This document shows, one piece after another, positions 8,460 through 16,951 of a DNA stretch of 64,000 nucleotides (position 1 is its first letter; each line of letters begins with the position of its first letter). The stretch lies in the NCBI GenBank assembly GCA_963836775.1, contig CAWIKR010000002.1, forward strand, positions 2,480,001 to 2,544,000. Direction: 5' to 3'. Position numbers and translations under genes: made by a program. A model generated the notes under the pieces. It was not told where the DNA came from and did no database searches. It saw only the letters and a list, made by a program, of their open reading frames with translations. The DNA comes from DASQPR01 sp963836775 (GTDB lineage: Bacteria; Actinomycetota; Actinomycetes; Mycobacteriales; Micromonosporaceae).

Positions 8460-8676
8460 TGCGAATTTAGGGGTCTCCTTCCGGTAGCGTAATTGGTAAC
8501 ATCGAGGCTTCCCGATGCCTATTTGAGATCTTGACGACCGTTCGTGCGATTTTCCGATGTTCGCACTGTCATTCAAATAATGGGATTGCGGCGGCTGCGC
8601 CGCCCCTCGACATATGTCAATTCGGCACGCCGGCGTCAGCTGCCGGCGCGGCCGATAACTGCCGGAGGCATTTGAC

Positions 8677-9027
8677 ATGGCAGACACTCTGCTCGCGACT
8701 CTTGTGCGGCAGCGTCGGCTCACTCAGGACGAAACAGTTGACGCGCTGCGGCGCCGGGCGCGGCAGATGGAGATCCCGGAGAACCGCTTTGATCTGTCCG
8801 TCCGGCAGCTGCAGAGGTGGGTCGCTGGACAGGTCCGCCTGCCTCATCCGGTGCAGTGCCGGGTGCTGGAGGCCGAGTTCCGGCACCCGGTCGAGGAGTT
8901 GCTCGCCCCACCCGAACCCGATCACGGCCGGCAGCGTCGGGACGATCTGCTGATGTTGCCGCGGCGCACCATCGGCAGCGTCCGGCGCGCCTCGTCTGCC
9001 GCGGCCCTTGGCTCGCGCGGAGTCTGA
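8677..9027 (+). CDS. Helix-turn-helix regulator (XRE-like, actinobacterial HTH/TPR family)
   Basis: 116 residues. The N-terminal 75 residues (LLATLVRQRRLTQDETVDALRR ... LSVRQLQRWVAGQVRLPHP) match the DNA-binding half of actinobacterial proteins that normally continue into TPR repeats. Here the frame ends shortly after PVEELLAPP and the TPR part is encoded by the next gene. ATG 8677 is preceded by GGAGG with 9-nt spacing. The 216-bp gap before it holds palindrome GACATATGTC (8609-8618). A split gene is possible; otherwise a coupled regulator pair. Confidence 0.75.
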   Translation: MADTLLATLVRQRRLTQDETVDALRRRARQMEIPENRFDLSVRQLQRWVAGQVRLPHPVQCRVLEAEFRHPVEELLAPPEPDHGRQRRDDLLMLPRRTIGSVRRASSAAALGSRGV

Positions 9028-9031
9028 CCTC

Positions 9032-9802
9032 GTGGCCGGCATCGCCGAATTGCGCAGCGCGGTGGCTCACGCCCGGCTGTGTCTGGAGTCAGCTGACGTC
9101 AACGCGGCGCTGGTGCAGCTGGAGAGAGCGCTGCCGGATCTGGCGTCGGCCTGCGTGGCGCCCGACGACGCGGTGGCCGAGGCCGCGACGCTCTACGCCA
9201 CATTGCTGGTCAGCGCCGATTCGGCGGACCTGGCCGTGGCGTGGGCCGAGCTCGGGCACTCGGTCTACTGCACGGTGACCGGCCGGTCGAGCGCACTGTC
9301 GCTGCAGGCGCAGGCGGTGCTTGGGCGGGTCTGGACTACGGTCGGCGACCCGGACCGTGCGGTGGCGGTCTATGCCGACCTGGCCCGGCGGTTGCCCGAG
9401 CGCCTCGGACCGACGCACCGCCAGGTGTTCAACGGCCGGGCCGATTACGCCGCCGCGCTGCACCGCGCCGGCCGCTGCGAATCGGCTCGGGCACTGCTGG
9501 CCGAGAGCTGCCGGGCGCATGACCGAGTGTTCGGTGCCGGCGACCGGGATGGCATCAAGATGCTGGGTCGGCTCGGCGCCATGCACCGCGACTGCCACGA
9601 CAATGCGCCCGCCGACGCGGTCTTCGCTGAGGCGGTCAGACGCAGCCGGAAGCACCTGACCGCCGATGATCGGCTGCTGGCAAACGTGTCCCGGCTGGCA
9701 GCGGTGGCCGCCGACCCGGACCACGAATGCCGGCCGGAACCCCGCGCCGACGAGCCGGCTCCGGCCACGTTCGGCCGTCGCGGCCGGCCGACCCGGCGAT
9801 AG
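9032..9802 (+). CDS. TPR-repeat protein paired with the upstream HTH protein
   Basis: About 256 residues of helical repeats (IAELRSAVAHARLCLESADVNAAL, AWAELGHSVYCTVTG, GDPDRAVAVYADLARRL, ADYAAALHRAGRCESARALL) typical of TPR regions in actinobacterial HTH/TPR regulators. GTG 9032 lies 4 nt after the HTH stop; TTG 9008 would give a 20-nt overlap. HTH followed directly by TPR recapitulates a protein usually encoded as one chain. The C-terminus is Arg/Pro rich. Likely role is peptide or partner sensing for the HTH protein (inferred). Confidence 0.7.
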   Translation: MAGIAELRSAVAHARLCLESADVNAALVQLERALPDLASACVAPDDAVAEAATLYATLLVSADSADLAVAWAELGHSVYCTVTGRSSALSLQAQAVLGRVWTTVGDPDRAVAVYADLARRLPERLGPTHRQVFNGRADYAAALHRAGRCESARALLAESCRAHDRVFGAGDRDGIKMLGRLGAMHRDCHDNAPADAVFAEAVRRSRKHLTADDRLLANVSRLAAVAADPDHECRPEPRADEPAPATFGRRGRPTRR

Positions 9803-10139
9803 TGGGTCTGACGCTCCGGCGCGGCGCCTACGTCGGTCCCGGTCCGGCCGCACGATCCCGGTCCGCCGCACGATCCCGGTCGCGTGAGATTTTCCAGAAC
9901 GCTGTTGAGAAAGTTGACAGCCGCCGATGGACCGAGCTTATTCTGCGTGCCTGATTTCAAATTCTGATGATGCAGACTGCTAGCGAAGGAGATTGCCACC
10001 GGCATTTCATGCAATGGCGGCTGCGTCAAATTCAAGCATTGAGCCACGGTTCCGATCGGTCGATTTGCGTGAGCAAAGAATTGACCGGGCGGCGATGGAG
10101 TGCGCTCAAAAATAGCAATTCACTTGGTGGGAGGAGCAC
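9803..10139. other. 337-bp intergenic region before the Tad operon; candidate promoter
   Basis: The first 90 bp carry a short repeat (CGCACGATCCCGGTC twice, 9850-9890). The rest is AT-richer. TTGACA at 9914-9919 followed by TATTCT at 9939-9944 (19-bp spacer) is a possible sigma-70-type promoter, with a second weaker TTGACC at 10081. No gene was recognised. Confidence 0.35.
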
Positions 10140-10709
10140 ATGTCGACAACGTCCGCCGTTCGGGTAGCTTCGTGGAGCGTGCTCGCGGTGGTGCTGGCCG
10201 CCGTGACAGCCTGCAGTTCGCACTCCGCGCCCGGCGACGCCTCCGCGCCGCCCCGAATCGCGGCCGCTCCGGTGCAGGTTGCGGCGGACCCGAATCGGGA
10301 CGCCGTGATGACCGCCTACGCCGGCTATCTGGACGCGGAAACCACGGCCTCGCAGCACGCCGACTTCGCGTCGGTCGAGCTGACCCGGTTCATGGCGCAG
10401 CCACTCCTGGGTCAGTGGGTCGCCCAGCTCTATCACCTGCACGCGATCGGGTATAAGCAGATCGGTGCGGTGATCTCCGCGGATCCGGCGGTGCAGTCGC
10501 TGGCGGTCGTCACCGCCAAGGGCACCGGCATCGCGGTCATCACGGATTGCCTGGACGAGGTCAACCTGAAAATCGTCAAGGCCAGCACCGGCGAGCCGAT
10601 GATCCTGCCGAAGCGGAGTTCCCGCTATCAGACCGTCGCGACCCTCCGCTTGCAGGGCGGCATCTGGCGGGTCTATGAAGTCGACGCAGATCGGAGCCGC
10701 ACGTGCTGA
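10140..10709 (+). CDS. Exported lipoprotein, first gene of the Tad operon
   Basis: 189 residues with a lipoprotein signal (lipobox VTAC, Cys about 23) and a small alpha/beta domain resembling the NTF2-like proteins that precede Flp pilus genes in actinomycetes (MTAYAGYLDAETTASQ, LRLQGGIWRVYEVD). GGGAGGAG precedes ATG 10140. Its last 7 bases overlap the next gene. A role in pilus assembly or anchoring follows only from position; the fold assignment is tentative. Confidence 0.75.
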   Translation: MSTTSAVRVASWSVLAVVLAAVTACSSHSAPGDASAPPRIAAAPVQVAADPNRDAVMTAYAGYLDAETTASQHADFASVELTRFMAQPLLGQWVAQLYHLHAIGYKQIGAVISADPAVQSLAVVTAKGTGIAVITDCLDEVNLKIVKASTGEPMILPKRSSRYQTVATLRLQGGIWRVYEVDADRSRTC

Positions 10710-11599
10710 TCCGCCGAGTCGTCGTCGCCCTGGGGTTGGTTGTCGTTGGCGTCCTGACAAGTGGCACACCTGTCGACGCCAGCGGCGGCGGAAGCTGCCC
10801 GCCGGAGGTCTCGTGGTGTAGCGGGACCGGAAATGGTGGCGGCGGCGGTGGCGGCGGTAGTGGGTCCGGCGGCGGGTCGAATGGTTGCTTCTATCGCGGC
10901 GTCACGGTGCCTTGCTATCAGCCCAATCTCGGCTATTACCACAACGGTTGCTACTACCAGCGGCGCGATCCGCAGCCGGACCCGGATTCGCCGATCTGGG
11001 CCGGCCACCAACCCGGGACCGGAGCGTTCTACGACGTCTACTGCGCGACCGGTCCGGCGCCGTGGGGCAGTGGGCAGGTCATCTTCACGCCGGGCGAGTG
11101 GCTTCCGGTCGGTGGCGTGACGCCGGAACAGCTGGCGCATCAGGCACTCGCCAAGATCCGACTGGATAAACCGGCGATCGGCATCACGCCGGCTCCGGGC
11201 AGCGCCGGCGGGCTGGTCGGCCTGCCGGTGTGGTTGTGGACTCCGTCCGGCGTGCACACCTGGGGGCCGCTGTCGGCGTCGGCGTCGTCCGGGCCGATCT
11301 CGGTAACGATCAGCGCCAGCGTTCCGCAGATCGTCTGGAACATGGGCGACGGACACGCCGTCACCTGTTCCGGCCCGGGCACTCGGTATGCCCCGGCGGC
11401 CGCCGGTCGCAGCTCGCCCACCTGTGGATATCGCTACCTCGGGCCGAGCACGAGCAGGCCCGGAGGGACCTTTCACGTCGTCGCGACGACGACATGGCGA
11501 GTCGTGTGGAACGGCGGCGGTGAGTCCGGCGTGATCACCACGACGCGTACTTCCGCTGTGGACATCCGCATCAATCAGGCGCAGGTGATCGTGAAATGA
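10703..11599 (+). CDS. Secreted Gly-rich protein with PKD-like region (Tad operon)
   Basis: 298 residues. The signal peptide (VVVALGLVVVGVLTSG) is followed by a Cys-containing N-terminus, a Gly/Ser spacer (about 43-60) and a Tyr/Cys-rich segment (CFYRGVTVPCYQPNLGYY). The C-terminal half looks like a PKD-type beta sandwich (QIVWNMGDGHAVTCSGPG; THVV/TWRVVW). Similar proteins sit at the head of Streptomyces Tad loci. GTG 10703 overlaps the previous stop and its own stop overlaps the next ATG. A surface or pilus-associated role is inferred from context. Confidence 0.75.
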   Translation: MLIRRVVVALGLVVVGVLTSGTPVDASGGGSCPPEVSWCSGTGNGGGGGGGGSGSGGGSNGCFYRGVTVPCYQPNLGYYHNGCYYQRRDPQPDPDSPIWAGHQPGTGAFYDVYCATGPAPWGSGQVIFTPGEWLPVGGVTPEQLAHQALAKIRLDKPAIGITPAPGSAGGLVGLPVWLWTPSGVHTWGPLSASASSGPISVTISASVPQIVWNMGDGHAVTCSGPGTRYAPAAAGRSSPTCGYRYLGPSTSRPGGTFHVVATTTWRVVWNGGGESGVITTTRTSAVDIRINQAQVIVK

Positions 11600-12276
11600 C
11601 AGCGACGTTGCCCACCCGCACGGCCGATCCGTTGACCACCGCCGCGGCGATGGCGCCGACGGCCGGGACCCTGCGCCGGCGCAGCCCGGCGATGGTCAGT
11701 CTCGGCATCATCCTGGTGGTTGTCTGTGCCCTGGCCGCGTGGGAATACGTGGCGGCCAGCGGACCGGCCACCCGGCCCTATCTCGCGGTCTATGCCGAGG
11801 TGCCCGCGGGTGCCCAGATCACCGCCGACGATCTCCAAGTGGTCTCGGTGACCCCGGTGGCTGGTCTGACGCCGATCTCGGCGGCGCGGAAAGACTCAGT
11901 CGTCGGGCAGTTCGCGACTGTCCGGCTGCTGCCCGGCACGCTCCTGACCGATCAGGCGGTGACGGCCAAGCGTGCGGTCGCCGATGGTCGGGCCCTGGTC
12001 GGCGTCGACCTCGCGGTGACCCAGCGGCCGGCCCGCGGGCTCAGGCCGGGCGATCAGGTCCGAGTGATCGAGGTCCCGGATCCGGTCGGCGGTACCGACA
12101 ATGCCGCCGCGGCAACCCTTCCAAACCTGGTGGTGTCCATCGGCGACGTCGGCCCGGTCGACGACAGCGATGGCTCACAGGCGGTCGACCTGGTCGTGCC
12201 GCTGGAAAACGTGACCGCGGTGGCGAGCCTCGGCGTACGCAACCGGATCGCGGTCGTGCTCGTGAACGGAGGCTGA
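11596..12276 (+). CDS. cpaB: SAF-domain protein, CpaB-like Flp pilus assembly
   Basis: 226 residues. An N-terminal cytoplasmic segment and one membrane helix (VSLGIILVVVCALAAWEYVA, about 35-54) are followed by a SAF domain: VYAEVPAGAQITADDLQVV and LLPGTLLTDQAV. The C-terminal part (RGLRPGDQVRVIEV, VVPLENVTAVA) is the RcpC/CpaB extension. CpaB-type proteins are thought to link the inner assembly platform to the cell surface. ATGA overlap on both sides within one base pattern supports co-translation. Confidence 0.85.
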   Translation: MTATLPTRTADPLTTAAAMAPTAGTLRRRSPAMVSLGIILVVVCALAAWEYVAASGPATRPYLAVYAEVPAGAQITADDLQVVSVTPVAGLTPISAARKDSVVGQFATVRLLPGTLLTDQAVTAKRAVADGRALVGVDLAVTQRPARGLRPGDQVRVIEVPDPVGGTDNAAAATLPNLVVSIGDVGPVDDSDGSQAVDLVVPLENVTAVASLGVRNRIAVVLVNGG

Positions 12277-12277
12277 T

Positions 12278-13042
12278 GTGGCGCTGATCGTTCTGTGCTC
12301 GGCAAAGGGGTCACCCGGTGTCACCACCACGGCGCTCGCGCTCACGCTGGTGTGGCCGCGCCCGGTTCTCCTGGTCGAGGCGGACCCGGCCGGTGGCGAT
12401 GTGATGGCCGGATATCTGCGCGGCCAGGTGCCGTGCGATCGAGGTCTGCTGCAGCTCGCAATCGCGGCTCGGCACGGACGGTTGGCCGAGGAGTTCAACT
12501 TCCAGCTGATCAATCTCAACCGCCGCGCCGGAGCGCCCCGTCTGCTGCTGCCTGGGATGACCAACCCGTCGCAAGGGGCCGCGATCGCTCCCGCGTGGAC
12601 CGAGATCGCGGCCTATCTGACCGGGCTCGGGACGGATGGCGGCGACGTCATCGTCGACGCCGGACGCATTGCCGGTGACTCTTCACCGTGGCCGCTGATC
12701 AGTGCCGCCGACCGAGTGCTCCTGGTGGTCCGGACGACTCTCCGGTCGGTCGCAGCGGCCATGCCGATCGCCGAGCGGCTCACCAGCCTTGACGAAGCCC
12801 GGCCACCGGCGTTGATCACGATCGACGCCGGCGACTACCGGCCGGCCGAGGTCGGCAAGCGGCTCGGGGTTCCGGTCGCGGCGCGCCTGCCGTGGCAGCC
12901 GCGGGACGCGGCAGCGCTCTCCGACGGCGATGGCTCATCGGGGGCACGCAGCGGACTGCTCCGAGCCGCTCGCGACGTCGCCCGAGCGCTGCCGGACGAC
13001 GTCTCACCGCGCTCCGACCTCGGGGCTCCGGTGGCGGCATGA
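12278..13042 (+). CDS. tadZ: TadZ/CpaE-like P-loop ATPase
   Basis: 254 residues of ParA/MinD-type fold. A deviant Walker A sits at the N-terminus (CSAKGSPGVTTTALAL, about 7-22), then LLVEADPAGGDVMAGYL and a switch region DVIVDAGRI. TadZ/CpaE proteins localise the pilus machine to a cell site. GTG 12278 comes 1 nt after the previous stop, and the stop overlaps the tadA ATG. No response-regulator receiver domain is present, as usual in actinobacteria. Confidence 0.85.
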   Translation: MALIVLCSAKGSPGVTTTALALTLVWPRPVLLVEADPAGGDVMAGYLRGQVPCDRGLLQLAIAARHGRLAEEFNFQLINLNRRAGAPRLLLPGMTNPSQGAAIAPAWTEIAAYLTGLGTDGGDVIVDAGRIAGDSSPWPLISAADRVLLVVRTTLRSVAAAMPIAERLTSLDEARPPALITIDAGDYRPAEVGKRLGVPVAARLPWQPRDAAALSDGDGSSGARSGLLRAARDVARALPDDVSPRSDLGAPVAA

Positions 13043-14586
13043 CCAGCGACGTCGACCCGCATCCGTTCGCGCTGCCGCGCCATCCGAATGGGGTGGGTCC
13101 ACGGCTCGCCACCCAGGTGGTGCCGCGTCCGCTGCGGCTCGGCGAGCAGCCGGCCGCACGGGATCCGCTAGAGCCACGGACCTACGGCGGCGGGTCTCAT
13201 CCGATGCCGGCCCAGCTCGGTCCGGATGGACCACCGCCGGGACTGGTTCAGGTGGACTACGAACTAGTCGAGGCATTGCACGCCGAGGTCCGGCGCCGGC
13301 TCAAAGAGGCGCCACAGTCGGCCGGGAGCGGTCGCGATGAGACTCGGCAGCTGGCCGAAGAGGTGGCCGCGCACGTGGTCCGGGCACACGTGGACATGCG
13401 GTTGCGGGCCGGAGACACCAGCATCACCGGCACCGCCGCTTACGAGCGATCGCTCTGGCGGGCCGTGTGTGCGCACCTTCTCGGCCTGGGCCGGCTGCAG
13501 CCGCTGATCGACGACCCGGACGTGGAGAACATCATGGTTCTCGGCACCCGGGTCCGAGTGGTCTACGCCAACGGCACCATCGACGAAAACTCATTCGCCG
13601 CGGCCGCCAGCGACGAGGAGCTGATCGGTCTCCTGCAACGGTTGGCCGAACGCGGCGGTCAGACCGAACGCTCGCTGTCGACCGCGAAGCCGATCCTGCA
13701 CCTGCGGCTGCCCGACGGTGCCCGCCTCACCGTTATCTACGTCGTCACCGCACGGCCGGTGGTGGTGATCCGCCGGCACCGGATCAAAGACGTCTCGCTC
13801 GACGACATGGTCGCGATCGGCGCCCTGACGCCAACCGTCAAGCTATTCCTGCAGGCCGCGATCCGCGCGCACATGAACGTGATGATCGCCGGCCGGGCCA
13901 ATGCCGGGAAGACCACGCTGCTGCGGGCGATCGCCGACGAGATCCCGCCGGGCGAGTGGTTCGCCGTCATGGAGACCGTCGGTGAGTTGGGTCTCGATCA
14001 GACCGGCCGGCATCCCTGGGCGGTCTGCTTCGAAGAGCGGGAAGGCTTCGGCGAGCGTGGTCCCGATGGCCGTCCGGAGGGCCAGCTCACTATCGACGAA
14101 CTGTTTCCGCACATGTTGCGCCTCTCGGTCACCCGCATCATCGTCGGCGAGGTTCGTGCCGAGGAGATCGTGGCGATGTTCGACGCGATGAACACGACCT
14201 ACGGTTCGCTCTGCACGATCCACTCCCGCGACGAGTTCGGTGTCTTCGACCGGCTGGCCGAGTTGCTCCTTCGGTATGGCGCCTCAAAGTCACGTGAGGG
14301 CGCCTATCTGACCATCGGCAACGCCCTCGACTTCGTGGTCTACGTGAACATGGATGAGATGCCCGGTCAGCGGCCGCGCCGTTACGTCTCCGGCGTGATG
14401 GAGGTGCATGGGCTCGGCGACGGTCGGGAGCTGTCCCGATCCCGGATCTTCGTGCCCGGCCCGGACGGGCGCGCGGTTCCGTCCGGCGTACGCGTGAGCG
14501 AGCGTCGCGCCGCTGCCCTGCAGGCGGTCGGTTTCGATCCGCGTCTGCTGATGGGTGCCGTGCCGATGAACGGGCTGCGACCGTGA
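13039..14586 (+). CDS. tadA: Pilus assembly ATPase TadA/CpaF
   Basis: 515-residue secretion ATPase that powers Flp pilus assembly. Walker A GRANAGKTT has Lys at residue 291. The Asp box and Walker B region is RIIVGEVRAEEIVAMF, followed by His-box residues (LCTIHSRDEF). The N-terminal 100 residues are a Pro-rich lead. ATG 13039 was chosen because it overlaps the tadZ stop; the frame extends further upstream only as a shadow. The stop overlaps GTG of tadB. Confidence 0.95.
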   Translation: MTSDVDPHPFALPRHPNGVGPRLATQVVPRPLRLGEQPAARDPLEPRTYGGGSHPMPAQLGPDGPPPGLVQVDYELVEALHAEVRRRLKEAPQSAGSGRDETRQLAEEVAAHVVRAHVDMRLRAGDTSITGTAAYERSLWRAVCAHLLGLGRLQPLIDDPDVENIMVLGTRVRVVYANGTIDENSFAAAASDEELIGLLQRLAERGGQTERSLSTAKPILHLRLPDGARLTVIYVVTARPVVVIRRHRIKDVSLDDMVAIGALTPTVKLFLQAAIRAHMNVMIAGRANAGKTTLLRAIADEIPPGEWFAVMETVGELGLDQTGRHPWAVCFEEREGFGERGPDGRPEGQLTIDELFPHMLRLSVTRIIVGEVRAEEIVAMFDAMNTTYGSLCTIHSRDEFGVFDRLAELLLRYGASKSREGAYLTIGNALDFVVYVNMDEMPGQRPRRYVSGVMEVHGLGDGRELSRSRIFVPGPDGRAVPSGVRVSERRAAALQAVGFDPRLLMGAVPMNGLRP

Positions 14587-15464
14587 ACCCGGTGTGGGCC
14601 GCTCTTATCGCGGCGGGTCTCGCCGGCGGCATCGTGGTCGCGATCGCCGGGCTGCTGCCCGACATCCGGCCGTCCCGGCCACCCTCGACGGTGGTCGATG
14701 GCGTGCGGCGGTTCTTCGGACTGGGTCTGCCTAGCTCCGGGCCACGGGTTCGGCACGCGGTGATAGTCCTGGCCGCCATCGGCCTGGTGGGCGGATGGCT
14801 ATACACCGGGATCCCGGCGGTCGGATTCGTCGCCGCGGCCGGGATCGGCGGCATTCCTTGGCTGTTCGGTGCCGCTCGGGCCGAGGCGGCCGCGGTCAAC
14901 CGGCTGCGCGGTGTCGAAGCCTGGGCCCGGCGCCTGTCCGATCTGGTGCGATCGGGTGCCGGACTGCACCAGGCGATCATGGTGAGCGCCATCGACCCTC
15001 CGGCCGCCATCGCCGCGGACCTGGGCGCGCTCGCCGCCGACCTGCATGCCGATCAGCCGACCGCGGCCGCCCTCGACGCGTTCGCCGATCGCCTGAACGA
15101 CGCGAGCAGCGACGAAGTGATCGCCGCGCTGATCCTGAGCACGCAACAGCGCGGGCCTCGTCTGGCCGATGTGCTGGACCGGATCAGCGAGGGTCTGGCG
15201 GAACTCATCACGATGCGCCTGGAGGTGGCCAGCTCGCGGACCGATGCCCGGGTCGCCACCCAGCTGCTCTCCGCGATCAGTCTGATCGGCCTCGCGGTGC
15301 TGGTGTGTAACCGCGACTACATGGCCAGCTATCGCAGTTTCACTGGCCAGATGGTGCTGGTCGGTTGCGTGATGGCGTTCGCGGGGGTGTTGGCCTGGGC
15401 TCGGCACCTGAATATGCCGTACGCACCCCGCCGCCTGCTGGGCCGGGATCGGGGTGCGCAATGA
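14583..15464 (+). CDS. tadB: TadB-like inner-membrane platform protein
   Basis: 293 residues. Membrane helices lie near 3-25 and 55-90 and at the C-terminus. The central type II secretion system F domain reads WARRLSDLVRSGAGLHQAIMVSA ... VLDRISEGLAELITMRLEVASSR. GTG 14583 overlaps the tadA stop (GTGA). It partners with TadC to form the membrane platform under TadA. Confidence 0.92.
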   Translation: MNPVWAALIAAGLAGGIVVAIAGLLPDIRPSRPPSTVVDGVRRFFGLGLPSSGPRVRHAVIVLAAIGLVGGWLYTGIPAVGFVAAAGIGGIPWLFGAARAEAAAVNRLRGVEAWARRLSDLVRSGAGLHQAIMVSAIDPPAAIAADLGALAADLHADQPTAAALDAFADRLNDASSDEVIAALILSTQQRGPRLADVLDRISEGLAELITMRLEVASSRTDARVATQLLSAISLIGLAVLVCNRDYMASYRSFTGQMVLVGCVMAFAGVLAWARHLNMPYAPRRLLGRDRGAQ

Positions 15465-16309
15465 CTCTGACCGCGATCGCCGCGCTCACCGTCGGCGGGT
15501 TGGCTGGACTCGGAGTCTTCCTGGTGGTCCGGGGCACCGTCGCGGCCAGCCCCGACCTCGCCGCCGCGCTCGATCACCTGCACCCGGTCATCCGGGCCCC
15601 GCATCGGGGACTCGCCGCCGCGCTCGCCGATCGAATCCGCGTACCGGCCGAGGAGCTCCGGCTGCTCGGGCAGAGCACTGAGCGCTATGTCGTGGAGAAG
15701 ATCCTGTTCGCGTTCACCGGTCTGCTGGTGCCGGCCATGGTCAGCGCCGCTCTGGCGATGCTCGGCTGGGGCCTGTCCTGGTATCTGCCGGTGGTCGTCA
15801 GCATCGCCATGGCGATCGGCTTCTTCTTCCTGGCCGATGTCAGCATCCGGCAGAAGGCGACCGCGGCGCGAGAGGACTTTCGGCGCGCGATCGCCGTCTA
15901 CCTGTCCCTGGTGGCGTTGGTCCGATACAGCGGCGCCGGGGCGGTGGAGTCGCTGGAACGGGCCGCCACTATCGGCACTGGCTGGGTGTTCGAGCGGATC
16001 CGCGGCGCGCTGGCCGAAGCGCGTTACGCCAACGAGGCTCCGTGGAATCGGCTTCGCGAGTTGTCGATCGAATTGGGTGTCCCGGACCTGGGCGAAGTCG
16101 GCGAGATCATGAGTCTGGCCGGTGACCAGGGTGCTCAGGTCTACCAGACGCTGCTGAGCCGGGCCTCGTCGTTGCGGGTCGCGATGCGCACCAAGGAGCA
16201 GCAGCGGGCCGCCGTGGCCACGACGCTGATGTACATCCCGACGACGATCCTGCTCTTCGTCTTCCTGATCCTGATCGGCTATCCAGCCCTCGGCCGGATC
16301 ACCGGGTGA
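15461..16309 (+). CDS. tadC: TadC-like inner-membrane platform protein
   Basis: 282 residues. An N-terminal helix, a central helix pair (about 85-130) and a C-terminal helix (TTILLFVFLILIGYPAL) flank a second T2SS F domain: RAIAVYLSLVALVRYSGAGAVESLERAA and GEIMSLAGDQGAQVYQTL. ATG 15461 overlaps the tadB stop. It ends 5 nt before a 23-codon ORF that leads into the pilin gene. Confidence 0.92.
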   Translation: MTLTAIAALTVGGLAGLGVFLVVRGTVAASPDLAAALDHLHPVIRAPHRGLAAALADRIRVPAEELRLLGQSTERYVVEKILFAFTGLLVPAMVSAALAMLGWGLSWYLPVVVSIAMAIGFFFLADVSIRQKATAAREDFRRAIAVYLSLVALVRYSGAGAVESLERAATIGTGWVFERIRGALAEARYANEAPWNRLRELSIELGVPDLGEVGEIMSLAGDQGAQVYQTLLSRASSLRVAMRTKEQQRAAVATTLMYIPTTILLFVFLILIGYPALGRITG

Positions 16310-16314
16310 GTGGC

Positions 16315-16386
16315 ATGACCACATCGTCCGCCCCATCCGCGGCCGGCGTCTCCGGCGCCGCACCTCGACCCCTGGAGGAACAATGA
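16315..16386 (+). CDS. Possible 23-codon leader ORF coupled to the pilin gene
   Basis: A short ORF (MTTSSAPSAAGVSGAAPR...) starts 5 nt after tadC and ends in ATGA overlap with the Flp pilin start. The pilin's Shine-Dalgarno (CTGGAGGAA) lies inside it. All other junctions in the operon use the same overlap, so this may be a real leader peptide that couples pilin translation. It may equally be chance in a 73-bp spacer. Confidence 0.3.
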   Translation: MTTSSAPSAAGVSGAAPRPLEEQ

Positions 16387-16571
16387 TCACCGCTCGAGTC
16401 CTGGCCACCATGTGGTTGCAGCGCTGGCACGCGCTGCGCGATGACAGGGGCGCCTCATCCGTGGAGTACACACTTCTCGTGCTCCTCGGAATCGCCGTCG
16501 CAGGCCTGGTCACCGTGGCCGTGACTGCCGCCGTCAAGAACCACGACAAGCAGATCACGAACGCCAAATGA
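16383..16571 (+). CDS. flp: Flp-type pilin
   Basis: 62-residue prepilin. A 23-residue basic leader ends in DDRG, followed by ASSVEY: predicted TadV-type cleavage after Gly23, with Glu at +5 and Tyr at +6 as in Flp pilins. The hydrophobic helix is TLLVLLGIAVAGLVTVAVTA and the tail is short and charged. GGAGG precedes ATG 16383. No prepilin peptidase is encoded in the window, so processing must depend on a gene elsewhere. Confidence 0.92.
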   Translation: MITARVLATMWLQRWHALRDDRGASSVEYTLLVLLGIAVAGLVTVAVTAAVKNHDKQITNAK

Positions 16572-16951
16572 CCACTCGCCGGCGTCGCGACGACCGGGGT
16601 TCGGTCACGCTCGAATTCGCCATCGTGGTGCCGGCGGTGCTCACGCTCATCTTCATCTGCATCCAGGTCGCCCTCTACTCGTACGCGCGATCCGTCGCGT
16701 TGACCGCCGCCGAGGAGGCGGTCAACGCCCAGCGGGTCTATGGCGCCGAGACCGGGGCCGGCCGGGATCGTGCCGATCACGTCCTGACCACCCAGAAGGA
16801 CGCCCTGATCGGTTGGAAGGTCACCGTGACCAGAAGCGCAGGCCGGGTTCAGGTGACGGTGACCGGTCGGAGCCTGTCGGTGTTCCCGGGCGTCAAGGGC
16901 TATTCGGTCAGCCAGACCGCCAGCGGTCCGGTGGAGAGGTTCGTGCCATGA
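16568..16951 (+). CDS. tadE: TadE-like pseudopilin
   Basis: 127 residues. A basic leader DDRG is followed by SVTLEFAIVVPAVLTLIFIC, the TadE prepilin-like signature (Glu at +5) and membrane anchor. A small extracytoplasmic domain follows (YARSVALTAAEEAVNAQRVYG). ATG overlaps the flp stop. Confidence 0.88.
   Translation: MTTRRRRDDRGSVTLEFAIVVPAVLTLIFICIQVALYSYARSVALTAAEEAVNAQRVYGAETGAGRDRADHVLTTQKDALIGWKVTVTRSAGRVQVTVTGRSLSVFPGVKGYSVSQTASGPVERFVP

Noticed and set aside
8478..8535. tRNA-like stretch (GGTAGCGTAATTGGTAACATCGAGG resembles a D arm)
   Set aside because: No acceptor pairing, an eight-base anticodon loop and no T arm; only the D-arm-like piece matches.
12892..13038. Longer TadA start
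   Set aside because: Overlaps tadZ out of frame; ATG 13039 fits the ATGA coupling used across the operon.
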